Shown here: positions 36,951 to 44,862 of the stretch, one piece after another
Position numbering within the stretch: position 1 is the stretch's first letter
How the letters are laid out: every line of letters begins with the position of its first letter
Origin: Cedecea sp000277545
GTDB lineage: Bacteria; Pseudomonadota; Gammaproteobacteria; Enterobacterales; Enterobacteriaceae
Direction: 5' to 3' (one strand)
Assembly: GCA_050847315.1 (NCBI GenBank)
Contig: CP193791.1
DNA: 64,000 bases
The notes under the pieces: model-generated
What the model was told of the DNA's origin: nothing
Seen by the model: only the letters and a program-made list of their open reading frames with translations
Database searches by the model: none
Made by a program: the position numbers and the translations under genes

Positions 36951-37676
36951 TTATTCAGTAATTAAAGTGCCTTCTTTCTCACCCATTACCACACGACGCA
37001 GCGCACCCGGCTTGTTCATGTTGAACACGCGGATCGGCAATTTGTGGTCACGAGCAAGGGTGAACGCGGCAAGATCCATCACTTTCAGCTCTTTATCCAG
37101 CACTTCACTGTAGGTCAGCTGATCGTACATGGTTGCAGCAGGATCTTTTGCCGGATCGGCAGTAAACACGCCATCCACTTTAGTGGCTTTCAGTACCACG
37201 TCTGCTTCGATTTCGATTCCACGCAGGCAGGCCGCAGAGTCAGTGGTAAAGAACGGATTACCGGTACCGGCAGACAGGATAACTACGCGGTTAGCGCGCA
37301 GCAGGCTGATCGCTTCAGCCCAGCTGTAGTTATCACAAACGCCATTCAATGGAATAGCGGACATCAGGCGGGCGTTCACATAGGCGCGGTGGAGCGCATC
37401 GCGCATCGCCAGGCCATTCATTACGGTCGCCAGCATGCCCATGTGGTCGCCCACGACGCGGTTCATGCCGGCTTTAGCCAGGCCTGCACCACGGAATAAA
37501 TTGCCACCGCCGATTACCACCCCGACCTGAATGCCAAGTTCCACCAGCTCTTTAATTTCCTGAGCCATACGGTCCAGAATACTCGCGTCAATACCAAAGC
37601 CTTCTGTGCCTTGCAGAGCTTCGCCGCTCAGTTTGAGCAGAATACGTTTGTAGACGGGTTTTGCATTGGTAGCCAT
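36951..37676 (-). CDS. pyrH: Uridylate kinase
   Basis: Phosphorylates UMP to UDP with ATP; a hexamer of the amino-acid-kinase fold, activated by GTP and inhibited by UTP. 241 residues, as in E. coli. The phosphate loop KLSGEALQG lies near 15-23, followed by GVVIGGGNLFRGA (about 52-65), LSAGTGNPFFTTDSAA (about 135-150) and TKVDGVFTADP. The ATG at 37676 has AGGAAAG upstream and gives the E. coli N-terminus; the extension to 37739 is rejected. Confidence 0.98.
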   Translation of the reverse strand: MATNAKPVYKRILLKLSGEALQGTEGFGIDASILDRMAQEIKELVELGIQVGVVIGGGNLFRGAGLAKAGMNRVVGDHMGMLATVMNGLAMRDALHRAYVNARLMSAIPLNGVCDNYSWAEAISLLRANRVVILSAGTGNPFFTTDSAACLRGIEIEADVVLKATKVDGVFTADPAKDPAATMYDQLTYSEVLDKELKVMDLAAFTLARDHKLPIRVFNMNKPGALRRVVMGEKEGTLITE

Positions 37677-37786
37677 GTTTCTTTCCTGAGAACAGTCAAC
37701 GAATGGGGGATGGTTAATTCTGGCGACATTCTGTCGCATTTCAGCCCGCTCGCCTAACGGAGCGCTCTGAAATTGTAAGGCTGGAT

Positions 37787-37816
37787 AAAAAGGAACCGCC
37801 GGTTGGCGGTTCCTTT
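37787..37816 (-). terminator. Terminator after tsf
   Basis: AAAAGGAACCGCC and GGCGGTTCCTTTT form a 13-bp stem with a 4-base loop. On the minus strand a T-rich end follows. It closes the rpsB-tsf operon before pyrH. Confidence 0.88.
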
Positions 37817-37823
37817 TAAACCA

Positions 37824-38675
37824 TTAAGACTGCTTGGACATGGCAGCAACTTCTGCTGCAAAGTCAGTCTCAACTTTCTCGATACCTTCACCCACTTCGA
37901 AGCGGATGAAGTTAGTTACGTCAGCATTGTGCTCTTTCAGCAGCTGAGCAACAGTTTTGCTTGGGTCCATGACGAACGGCTGACCAGTCAGAGAAACTTC
38001 ACCGGTGAATTTCTTCATGCGGCCTTCAACCATTTTCTCTGCGATTTCTTTTGGTTTACCGGACTGCATCGCGATGTCCAGCTGAACCTGGTACTCTTTC
38101 TCTACAACTTCTGCAGAAACGTCTTCAGGCTTAACGAACTCAGGCTTGCTTGCAGCGATGTGCATGGCCAGCTGTTTAACCAGCTCTTCATCAGCACCTT
38201 TAGCGGCAACCAGAACACCGATACGTGCGCCGTGCTGGTAAGAACCCAGAACTTCGCCTTCCAGGGAAGAAACGCGACGGATGTTGATGTTCTCACCGAT
38301 TTTAGCAACCAGTGCAACGCGCTCTTCTTCAAACTGCGCTTTCAGAACTTCAACGTCGGTGATTTTACCCGCGACTGCTGCATCCAAAACTTTGTTAGCA
38401 AATGCCTGGAAACCGCCGTCTTTAGCAACGAAGTCAGTCTGGCAGTTAACTTCCAGAATCACGCCGTAGTTGCCGTCGATCTTAGTGATGATCACGCCGT
38501 CAGCAGCAACGTTGCCTGCTTTTTTAGCCGCTTTGATCGCACCGGATTTACGCATGTTCTCGATTGCCAGCTCGATGTCGCCGTTGGCTTCGGTCAGCGC
38601 TTTTTTACAATCCATCATGCCAGCGCCAGTTCGCTCACGCAGCTCTTTTACCAGGGATGCGGTAATTTCAGCCAT
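37824..38675 (-). CDS. tsf: Elongation factor Ts
   Basis: Guanine-nucleotide exchange factor for EF-Tu. 283 residues, as in E. coli. The N-terminal UBA-like domain has ELRERTGAGMMDCKKAL, the core has VNCQTDFVAKD (Asp and Phe of TDFV disrupt the Mg2+ site of EF-Tu), and the C-terminal module is near the end. The ATG at 38675 has GAGG upstream; a 12-residue extension upstream is rejected. Codon use is that of a highly expressed gene. It is co-transcribed with rpsB, across an intercistronic hairpin. Confidence 0.98.
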   Translation of the reverse strand: MAEITASLVKELRERTGAGMMDCKKALTEANGDIELAIENMRKSGAIKAAKKAGNVAADGVIITKIDGNYGVILEVNCQTDFVAKDGGFQAFANKVLDAAVAGKITDVEVLKAQFEEERVALVAKIGENINIRRVSSLEGEVLGSYQHGARIGVLVAAKGADEELVKQLAMHIAASKPEFVKPEDVSAEVVEKEYQVQLDIAMQSGKPKEIAEKMVEGRMKKFTGEVSLTGQPFVMDPSKTVAQLLKEHNADVTNFIRFEVGEGIEKVETDFAAEVAAMSKQS

Positions 38676-38733
38676 TCTAAAATCCTCGGAGATGTTGCCT
38701 GCCCGGCGCATTGGCCAGACGGGCTTAAAAGTG

Positions 38734-38757
38734 AAAAAGGGGCCATAAAAAGGCCCC
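38734..38757 (-). terminator. Intercistronic terminator-like hairpin between rpsB and tsf
   Basis: On the minus strand GGGGCC, a 7-base loop and GGCCCC are followed by TTTTT. The stem is only 6 bp but wholly G-C. It is in position to reduce tsf transcription relative to rpsB. Confidence 0.6.
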
Positions 38758-38810
38758 TAACCAAACTAGATACTACCTGGTTAAATAAGGGCTCTAGCGA
38801 GCGTGCCTTA

Positions 38811-39536
38811 TTATTCTGCTTCTACGAAGCTTTCTTCCGCCTGGGAAGCCAGATCCTGAGAACGGCCTTCACGAACGGTTGCAGCTACAGCGCCCAGGTA
38901 CAGGCTAACAGCACGGATAGCATCGTCGTTACCAGGGATAACGAAATCAACACCGTCCGGATCAGAGTTGGTATCAACGATAGCAAATACTGGGATACCC
39001 AGGTTGTTTGCTTCTTTGATAGCGATGTGCTCGTGATCGGCATCGATAACAAACAGTGCGTCCGGCAGGCCGCCCATGTCTTTGATACCGCCCAGGCTGT
39101 TTTCCAGCTTGTCCAGCTCACGAGTGCGCATCAGCGCTTCTTTCTTAGTCAGCTTGTCGAAAGTACCGTCTTGAGCCTGAGTTTCCAGGTCTTTCAGACG
39201 TTTGATGGACTGACGAACGGTTTTCCAGTTAGTCAGCATGCCGCCCAACCAGCGATGGTTCACGAAGAACTGATCGCAGCTGTTAGCAGCGTCTTTCACC
39301 GCTTCGCTTGCAGCGCGTTTAGTACCAACGAAAAGGATTTTGCCTTTGCGAGAAGAAATCTTGTTCAGTTCAGCCAGAGCTTCGTTGAACATTGGTACAG
39401 TTTTCTCAAGGTTGATGATGTGAACTTTGTTACGTGCGCCGAAGATGAAAGGCTTCATTTTCGGGTTCCAGTAACGGGTCTGGTGACCGAAGTGAACACC
39501 AGCCTTGAGCATGTCGCGCATGGAAACAGTAGCCAT
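38811..39536 (-). CDS. rpsB: 30S ribosomal protein S2
   Basis: 241 residues, as in E. coli. Typical sequence throughout: MRDMLKAGVHFGHQTRYWNPKMKPFIFGARN at the N-terminus, FVNHRWLGGMLTNWKTVRQSI near 90, and DPDGVDFVIPGNDDAIRA near 190, with an acidic end FVEAE. Codon use is strongly biased. It is first in the rpsB-tsf operon and is preceded by a folded leader through which S2 represses its own operon in E. coli. Confidence 0.99.
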   Translation of the reverse strand: MATVSMRDMLKAGVHFGHQTRYWNPKMKPFIFGARNKVHIINLEKTVPMFNEALAELNKISSRKGKILFVGTKRAASEAVKDAANSCDQFFVNHRWLGGMLTNWKTVRQSIKRLKDLETQAQDGTFDKLTKKEALMRTRELDKLENSLGGIKDMGGLPDALFVIDADHEHIAIKEANNLGIPVFAIVDTNSDPDGVDFVIPGNDDAIRAVSLYLGAVAATVREGRSQDLASQAEESFVEAE

Positions 39537-39691
39537 GTTTTAAAACCTCTATATAAAGTATGGGGTTATGCCTCCACGTATCCCATATTGCCGACCCCAA
39601 AGGGCACCCCGGAATATGTGTCGATACGTGTGTGTTATTTACACAAAGTGAGCGTATTTGGCTGTACCCGAAAAATCGGAATACAAGTCCG
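39537..39691 (-). ncRNA. tff: rpsB leader / t44 (tff) RNA
   Basis: The 155 bases between the rpsB promoter and start match the E. coli t44/rpsB leader by eye. A long hairpin is built from CACGTATC with GATACGTG (39575-39582 and 39623-39630), CATATT with AATATG (39584-39589 and 39613-39618), and an inner CCGACCCC / CCCCGG apex. In E. coli this RNA was reported as a small RNA (tff) and acts as the S2 autoregulatory site. Ends are inferred from the promoter. Confidence 0.8.
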
Positions 39692-39697
39692 GCGCGC

Positions 39698-39727
39698 TTT
39701 ATACCATAAATGGCGCCCAGACTCCAA
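39698..39727 (-). promoter_or_regulatory. rpsB promoter
   Basis: On the minus strand TTGGAG (39727-39722), an 18-base spacer and TATAAA (39703-39698) preceded by TGG, followed by the GC-rich discriminator GCGCGCCGG typical of stringently controlled promoters. The rest of 39728-39850 up to map holds a small palindrome and presumably the map promoter, which I could not define. Confidence 0.65.
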
Positions 39728-39850
39728 TAGTTGTTGCCGTGATACGCACTTGATGATTCTCAATTTTGCAGGGAGACGCCCCCCCTGATACCATTACAGC
39801 AACTTCCCTGCTCATTTCATGTCGACGTTATCGACATCTGCGGATCTGAT

Positions 39851-40645
39851 ATGGCTATCTCAATTAAGACACCTGAAGAAATCGAAAAAATGCGCGTCGC
39901 TGGCCGCCTGGCTGCCGAAGTGCTGGAAATGATCGAATCCCACGTTAAACCGGGCATTACCACCGGCGAGCTGGATCGCATCTGTAATGATTACATCGTG
40001 AATGAACAGCAGGCTATTTCCGCTTGTCTGGGCTATCACGGCTTCCCAAAATCCGTCTGTATCTCTATCAACGAAGTGGTTTGCCACGGCATTCCAGATG
40101 ATGAAAAAGTGCTGAAAGACGGTGATATCGTCAATATCGACGTGACCGTTATCAAAGACGAATACCACGGCGACACCTCTAAGATGTTCATCGTGGGCAA
40201 GCCGACGATTCTCGGCGAACGCCTGTGCCGCATCACCCAGGAAAGCCTGTATCTCGCGCTGCGCATGGTGAAACCGGGCATCCGCCTGCGCACGCTCGGC
40301 GCGGCAATCCAGAAGTTTGTTGAAGCAGAAGGTTTCTCCGTCGTACGTGAGTACTGTGGCCACGGCATTGGTCGCGTATTCCATGAGGAACCTCAGGTAC
40401 TTCACTATGACGCAGATGACGGCGGCGTAGTGCTTCAGCCGGGCATGACCTTCACTATTGAACCGATGGTTAACGCCGGTGATTACCGCATTCGCACTAT
40501 GAAAGACGGCTGGACGGTGAAAACCAAAGATCGCAGCTTGTCTGCTCAATACGAGCATACTATTGTGGTGACGGAGAACGGCTGCGAGATTATGACCCTG
40601 CGTAAAGATGACACCATCCCGGCAGTGATTTCGCATAACGAATGA
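39851..40645 (+). CDS. map: Methionine aminopeptidase, type I
   Basis: Removes initiator Met from nascent proteins. 264 residues, as in E. coli. Pita-bread fold with the five metal ligands: Asp in VNIDVTV (97), Asp in YHGDTSKMF (108), His in YCGHGIGRVFHEEP (171), Glu in FTIEPMVNAG (204) and Glu in AQYEHTIVV (235). His 79 lies in EVVCHGIPD. The upstream ribosome-binding site is weak, and a 7-bp palindrome sits just before it. It is divergent from rpsB and followed by glnD after a terminator. Confidence 0.98.
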   Translation: MAISIKTPEEIEKMRVAGRLAAEVLEMIESHVKPGITTGELDRICNDYIVNEQQAISACLGYHGFPKSVCISINEVVCHGIPDDEKVLKDGDIVNIDVTVIKDEYHGDTSKMFIVGKPTILGERLCRITQESLYLALRMVKPGIRLRTLGAAIQKFVEAEGFSVVREYCGHGIGRVFHEEPQVLHYDADDGGVVLQPGMTFTIEPMVNAGDYRIRTMKDGWTVKTKDRSLSAQYEHTIVVTENGCEIMTLRKDDTIPAVISHNE

Positions 40646-40670
40646 TGCCCTGACGTCAGTCAGCAATCTA

Positions 40671-40696
40671 AGCCGGCCCTGAGCCGGCTTTTTTTA
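40671..40696 (+). terminator. Terminator between map and glnD
   Basis: AGCCGGC and GCCGGCT (stem) around CCTGA, followed by TTTTTT. Only about 13 bases separate its end from the glnD start. Confidence 0.8.
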
Positions 40697-40709
40697 TGGG
40701 TAGCGCACA

Positions 40710-43382
40710 ATGAGTCCAGCTTTGCCAGAGCAGTTTGCCAACACCACCGAACCCGAGATCGCCGGCCAGCCGGACTATCCAAACAGCTGGCAGGAAGCCG
40801 AACTTAACTGCGCAGACATCAAGTCGCACTTAGACACTTTTCAGAAATGGCTGGGTAAAGCCTTCGATAGCGGCGTTTCCGCTGAACGGCTTATAGATGC
40901 CCGCACCGAATTTATCGATCAGCTGCTGCAGCGGCTGTGGATTGCCTACGGCTTTGCCGATGTTCCCGAAGCCGCGCTGGTTGCCGTGGGCGGCTATGGC
41001 CGCGCCGAGCTTCACCCGCTGTCGGATATCGATCTCCTGATTCTGAGTAGAAAACGGCTAACGGACGCCCAGGCGCAGAGTATCGGCGAGTTGCTGACCC
41101 TGCTTTGGGACGTGAAGCTGGAAGTGGGCCACAGCGTACGTACGCTGGAAGAGTGCCTGCTGGAAGGCTTGTCCGATCTGACGGTCGCCACTAACCTCAT
41201 CGAATCTCGCTTGTTAATTGGCGATGTCGCCCTGTTCCTTGAGCTTCAGAAACACATTTTCAGCGAAGGTTTCTGGCCGTCGGCCAAATTCTTTGCCGCC
41301 AAAGTCGAAGAGCAAAACGAGCGTCACCAGCGCTATCACGGCACCAGCTACAACCTTGAGCCCGACATCAAAAGCAGTCCTGGCGGCCTGCGTGACATTC
41401 ACACGCTGCAGTGGGTTGCCCGCCGTCACTTCGGCGCCACCTCCATGGGCGAAATGGTGGACTTTGGTTTCCTGACTGAAGCAGAGCGTAAAGAGCTGGA
41501 TGAATGCCAGCATTTGCTGTGGCGCATTCGCTTTGCCCTGCATCTGGAAGTCAATCGCTACGACAACCGGCTGCTGTTTGACCGCCAGCTTAGCGTGGCC
41601 CAGCGCCTGCACTACAGCGGCGAAGGCAACGAGCCGGTCGAACACATGATGAAGGACTTCTACCGCGTCACTCGCCGCGTGGGCGAATTGAACCAGATGC
41701 TTTTGCAACTGTTCGATGAAGCCATTCTGGCGCTCGATGCCAGCGAAAAACCGCGCCCGCTGGATGATGACTTCCAGCTTCGCGGCACGCTTATCGATCT
41801 GCGGGATGAAACCCTGTTTATGCGCGAGCCGCAGGCTATACTGCGCATGTTTTACATGATGGTGCGTAACCGCGACATCACCGGCATTTACTCCACGACG
41901 CTGCGCCACCTTCGTCACGCCCGCCGTCACCTGACCCAGCCGCTCTGCTACATCCCGGAAGCGCGCGAGCTGTTTCTGGTGATGCTGCGTCATCCTGGCG
42001 CGGTAAGCCGTGCGCTGGTGCCAATGCATCGCCATAGCGTGCTATGGGCCTATATGCCGCAGTGGTCGCATATTGTCGGTCAGATGCAGTTCGACCTGTT
42101 CCACACCTACACCGTGGATGAACACACCATTCGCGTCCTGCAAAAGCTGGAAAGCTTCGCGAAAGAAGAAACTCGCTCTAAGCACCCGCTGTGCGTCGAT
42201 CTTTGGCCGCGCCTTTCCCATCCTGAGCTGATTTTAATCGCCGCTCTCTTCCACGATATCGCCAAAGGGCGAGGCGGCGATCATTCAGTGCTGGGCGCGC
42301 AGGACGTGCTGAAATTTGCCGAGCTTCATGGCCTTAACTCCCGCGAAACTCAGTTGGTTGCGTGGCTGGTCCGTCAGCATCTACTGATGTCCGTCACCGC
42401 TCAGCGCCGTGATATTCAGGATCCTGAAGTCATTAAACAGTTTGCCGAAGAGGTGCAGACCGAAAACCGCCTGCGCTATCTGGTCTGCCTGACGGTGGCG
42501 GATATCTGCGCAACCAACGAAACGCTGTGGAACAGCTGGAAGCAAAGCCTGCTGCGTGAGCTGTACTTCGCCACCGAGAAACAGCTGCGCCGCGGGATGC
42601 AGAACAGCCCGGATATGCGCGAACGTGTTCGTCACCACCAGCTTCAGGCGCTTGCCCTGCTGCGGATGGACAACATTAATGAGGAAGCGCTGCATCACAT
42701 CTGGGCGCGCTGCCGGGCAAACTACTTTGTCCGCCATACGCCAAACCAGATCGCGTGGCATGCCCGGCATTTGCTGAAGCACGATCTTAGTCAGCCAATG
42801 ATCCTGCTGAGCCCGCAGGCAACGCGCGGCGGCACGGAGATCTTTATCTGGAGCCCGGACAGGCCTTATCTGTTTGCCGCCGTCTGCGCCGAACTCGACC
42901 GTCGTAATCTCAGCGTTCACGACGCGCAGATCTTCACGACCCGCGACGGTATGGCGATGGACACCTTTATCGTGCTCGAGCCCGATGGCAGCCCGCTGTC
43001 CATTGACCGACACAATATTATTCGCCACAGCCTCGAACAGGCGATCACCCAGACGACCTGGCAGCCACCGCAGCCACGCCGTCAGTCGGCAAAACTGCGT
43101 CACTTTACCGTCGATACCGAAGTCAATTTCCTGCCAACGCACACCGACCGGCGTACGTTCCTTGAGCTGATTGCGCTCGATCAGCCGGGTCTTTTGGCCA
43201 GGGTGGGTGAAGTGTTCGCCGACCTCGGTATTTCGCTCTACGGGGCGAGAATTACGACAATTGGTGAGCGAGTAGAAGATTTATTTATAATCGCCACCGC
43301 AGACCGGCGTGCACTTAATAATGTGCTCCAGCAGGAAGTGCAGCAACGGTTGACAGCGGCCCTTAATCCAAACGATAAATAA
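40710..43382 (+). CDS. glnD: PII uridylyltransferase / uridylyl-removing enzyme
   Basis: The primary glutamine sensor: uridylylates PII proteins at low glutamine and removes UMP at high glutamine. 890 residues, as in E. coli. Domains: nucleotidyltransferase with GGYGRAELHPLSDIDLLIL (about 95-113), a linker helical domain, an HD domain with HDIAKGRGGDHS (about 515), and two C-terminal ACT domains (about 710-790 and 815-890) that bind glutamine. The first 50 residues are the most divergent from E. coli. Translation starts shortly after the map terminator, so its promoter must overlap that region or map. Confidence 0.97.
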   Translation: MSPALPEQFANTTEPEIAGQPDYPNSWQEAELNCADIKSHLDTFQKWLGKAFDSGVSAERLIDARTEFIDQLLQRLWIAYGFADVPEAALVAVGGYGRAELHPLSDIDLLILSRKRLTDAQAQSIGELLTLLWDVKLEVGHSVRTLEECLLEGLSDLTVATNLIESRLLIGDVALFLELQKHIFSEGFWPSAKFFAAKVEEQNERHQRYHGTSYNLEPDIKSSPGGLRDIHTLQWVARRHFGATSMGEMVDFGFLTEAERKELDECQHLLWRIRFALHLEVNRYDNRLLFDRQLSVAQRLHYSGEGNEPVEHMMKDFYRVTRRVGELNQMLLQLFDEAILALDASEKPRPLDDDFQLRGTLIDLRDETLFMREPQAILRMFYMMVRNRDITGIYSTTLRHLRHARRHLTQPLCYIPEARELFLVMLRHPGAVSRALVPMHRHSVLWAYMPQWSHIVGQMQFDLFHTYTVDEHTIRVLQKLESFAKEETRSKHPLCVDLWPRLSHPELILIAALFHDIAKGRGGDHSVLGAQDVLKFAELHGLNSRETQLVAWLVRQHLLMSVTAQRRDIQDPEVIKQFAEEVQTENRLRYLVCLTVADICATNETLWNSWKQSLLRELYFATEKQLRRGMQNSPDMRERVRHHQLQALALLRMDNINEEALHHIWARCRANYFVRHTPNQIAWHARHLLKHDLSQPMILLSPQATRGGTEIFIWSPDRPYLFAAVCAELDRRNLSVHDAQIFTTRDGMAMDTFIVLEPDGSPLSIDRHNIIRHSLEQAITQTTWQPPQPRRQSAKLRHFTVDTEVNFLPTHTDRRTFLELIALDQPGLLARVGEVFADLGISLYGARITTIGERVEDLFIIATADRRALNNVLQQEVQQRLTAALNPNDK

Positions 43383-43415
43383 CGGTCTTTTATTTTTTAC
43401 CTTTTTAGCCCGAAA

Positions 43416-43438
43416 GCGACAGTCAAGTTGATTGTCGC
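43416..43438 (+). repeat. Palindrome between glnD and dapD
   Basis: GCGACAGTCAA, one base, TTGATTGTCGC: an 11-bp inverted repeat with one G-T pair. It is not followed by a T run. It lies 42 bases before the dapD start and could be a weak terminator or a protein or RNA control site for dapD. Confidence 0.55.
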
Positions 43439-43479
43439 CCAAAAGTTGAAAGGTAAGTCACAATCAGGAAATGTTCATC

Positions 43480-44304
43480 ATGCAGCAGCTACAAAATGTA
43501 ATCGAAACCGCTTTCGAGCGTCGCGCCGAGATCACCCCGGCAAATGTTGATACCGTGACCCGCGAAGCGGTAAATCAGGTGATTGCCCTGCTCGACAGCG
43601 GTGCGCTGCGCGTTGCTGAAAAAATTGATGGCCAGTGGGTTACTCACCAGTGGCTGAAGAAGGCGGTACTGCTTTCTTTCCGCATTAACGACAACAAAGT
43701 TATCGAAGGTGCAGAAAGCCGCTATTTCGATAAAGTCCCGATGAAATTCGCCGACTACGACGAAGCGCGCTTCCAGAAAGAAGGTTTCCGCGTTGTGCCA
43801 CCGGCGGCAGTACGCCAGGGCGCGTTCATCGCACGTAACACCGTGCTGATGCCATCCTACGTCAATATCGGTGCTTATGTTGATGAAGGCACCATGGTCG
43901 ACACCTGGGCAACCGTGGGCTCTTGCGCGCAGATCGGTAAAAACGTTCACCTGTCCGGCGGTGTCGGCATCGGTGGCGTACTGGAACCACTGCAGGCTAA
44001 CCCAACCATCATCGAAGACAACTGCTTCATCGGCGCGCGTTCCGAAGTGGTTGAAGGCGTGATCGTTGAAGAAGGTTCCGTGATCTCCATGGGCGTTTAC
44101 ATCGGCCAAAGCACCCGCATCTATGATCGCGAAACCGGTGAAGTCCACTACGGCCGCGTGCCAGCAGGCTCCGTTGTCGTTTCCGGCAACCTGCCTTCAA
44201 AAGACGGCTCTTACAGCCTGTACTGTGCGGTGATCGTGAAGAAAGTAGACGCCAAAACCCGCGGTAAAGTGGGCATCAACGAACTGCTGCGTACCATCGA
44301 CTAA
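43480..44304 (+). CDS. dapD: 2,3,4,5-tetrahydropyridine-2,6-dicarboxylate N-succinyltransferase
   Basis: The succinylase step of the diaminopimelate/lysine pathway. 274 residues, equal to E. coli, when started at ATG 43480 (MQQLQNVIETAFERR); an ATG 9 bases upstream adds three residues. AGGAA is 9 bases before 43480. N-terminal helical domain (1-100), then a left-handed beta-helix with hexapeptide repeats (VNIGAYVDEGTMVDTWATVGSCAQIG), and the C-terminal strand. Monocistronic, with a strong terminator. Confidence 0.97.
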   Translation: MQQLQNVIETAFERRAEITPANVDTVTREAVNQVIALLDSGALRVAEKIDGQWVTHQWLKKAVLLSFRINDNKVIEGAESRYFDKVPMKFADYDEARFQKEGFRVVPPAAVRQGAFIARNTVLMPSYVNIGAYVDEGTMVDTWATVGSCAQIGKNVHLSGGVGIGGVLEPLQANPTIIEDNCFIGARSEVVEGVIVEEGSVISMGVYIGQSTRIYDRETGEVHYGRVPAGSVVVSGNLPSKDGSYSLYCAVIVKKVDAKTRGKVGINELLRTID

Positions 44305-44316
44305 GTTTTTTGCACC

Positions 44317-44342
44317 AAAAGGCGGGTTATCCCGCCTTTTTT
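44317..44342 (+). terminator. Terminator after dapD
   Basis: AAAAGGCGGG, TTAT loop, CCCGCCTTTT, then TTTG. Confidence 0.88.
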
Positions 44343-44414
44343 GCATCTGGCACTAGCGGAAAAGGAATTTTCCGTTAACTCTCTAATGGTTATTGATATT
44401 GAAGGGTACCGCTT

Positions 44415-44804
44415 ATGTACGATAATTTAAAAAGTCTGGGTATTACCAATCCTGATGAAATCGATCGTTACAGCCTCCGGCAGGAAGCCAACAACGATAT
44501 CCTGAAAGTCTATTTCCAGAAGGATAAGGGCGAGTTTTTTGCCAAAAGCGTGAAGTTTAAATACCCACGCCAGCGCAAAACCGTGGTGGCCGATGGCGTA
44601 GGCCAGGGCTACAAAGAAGTGCAGGAGATCAGCCCCAACCTGCGCTATGTGATCGATGAACTCGATCAGCTTTGCCAGCGTGACCGCACCGAAGTCGATC
44701 TTAAGCGTAAGATCCTCGACGATTTGCGCCACCTCGAGTCCGTGGTGACCAACAAGATCAGCGAAATTGAATCCGATCTGGAAAAACTGACTCGCAATAA
44801 GTAG
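44415..44804 (+). CDS. yaeH: Conserved protein YaeH (UPF0325)
   Basis: A 129-residue cytosolic protein (E. coli 128) beginning MYDNLKSLGITNPDEIDRYSL. No known domain motif; it is highly charged and mostly helical with a C-terminal heptad-like helix (DLKRKILDDLRHLESVVTNKISEIESDLEKL) that could form a coiled coil. No function is established. It is in its own unit after dapD and convergent with degP. The K-12 neighbours cdaR and yaeI are not present around it. Confidence 0.92.
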   Translation: MYDNLKSLGITNPDEIDRYSLRQEANNDILKVYFQKDKGEFFAKSVKFKYPRQRKTVVADGVGQGYKEVQEISPNLRYVIDELDQLCQRDRTEVDLKRKILDDLRHLESVVTNKISEIESDLEKLTRNK

Positions 44805-44817
44805 TGCAGAACTCAAT

Positions 44818-44848
44818 AAAAAAAGGGCCGCAAACGCGGCCCTTTTCA
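44818..44848. terminator. Bidirectional terminator between yaeH and degP
   Basis: AAAAGGGCCGC, AAAC loop, GCGGCCCTTTT (44821-44846) with A/T-rich flanks, between convergent genes. Confidence 0.88.
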
Positions 44849-44862
44849 GCTCTACACGAAGA

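Noticed and set aside
37803..39788. 661-codon open frame on the plus strand across tsf, the intergenic gap and rpsB
   Set aside because: Antisense to two strongly codon-biased ribosomal-function genes, which lowers stop frequency on the other strand; no recognisable protein features and no ribosome-binding site.
41214..42035. 273-codon open frame on the minus strand opposite glnD
   Set aside because: Antisense to the conserved core of glnD, low-complexity translation.
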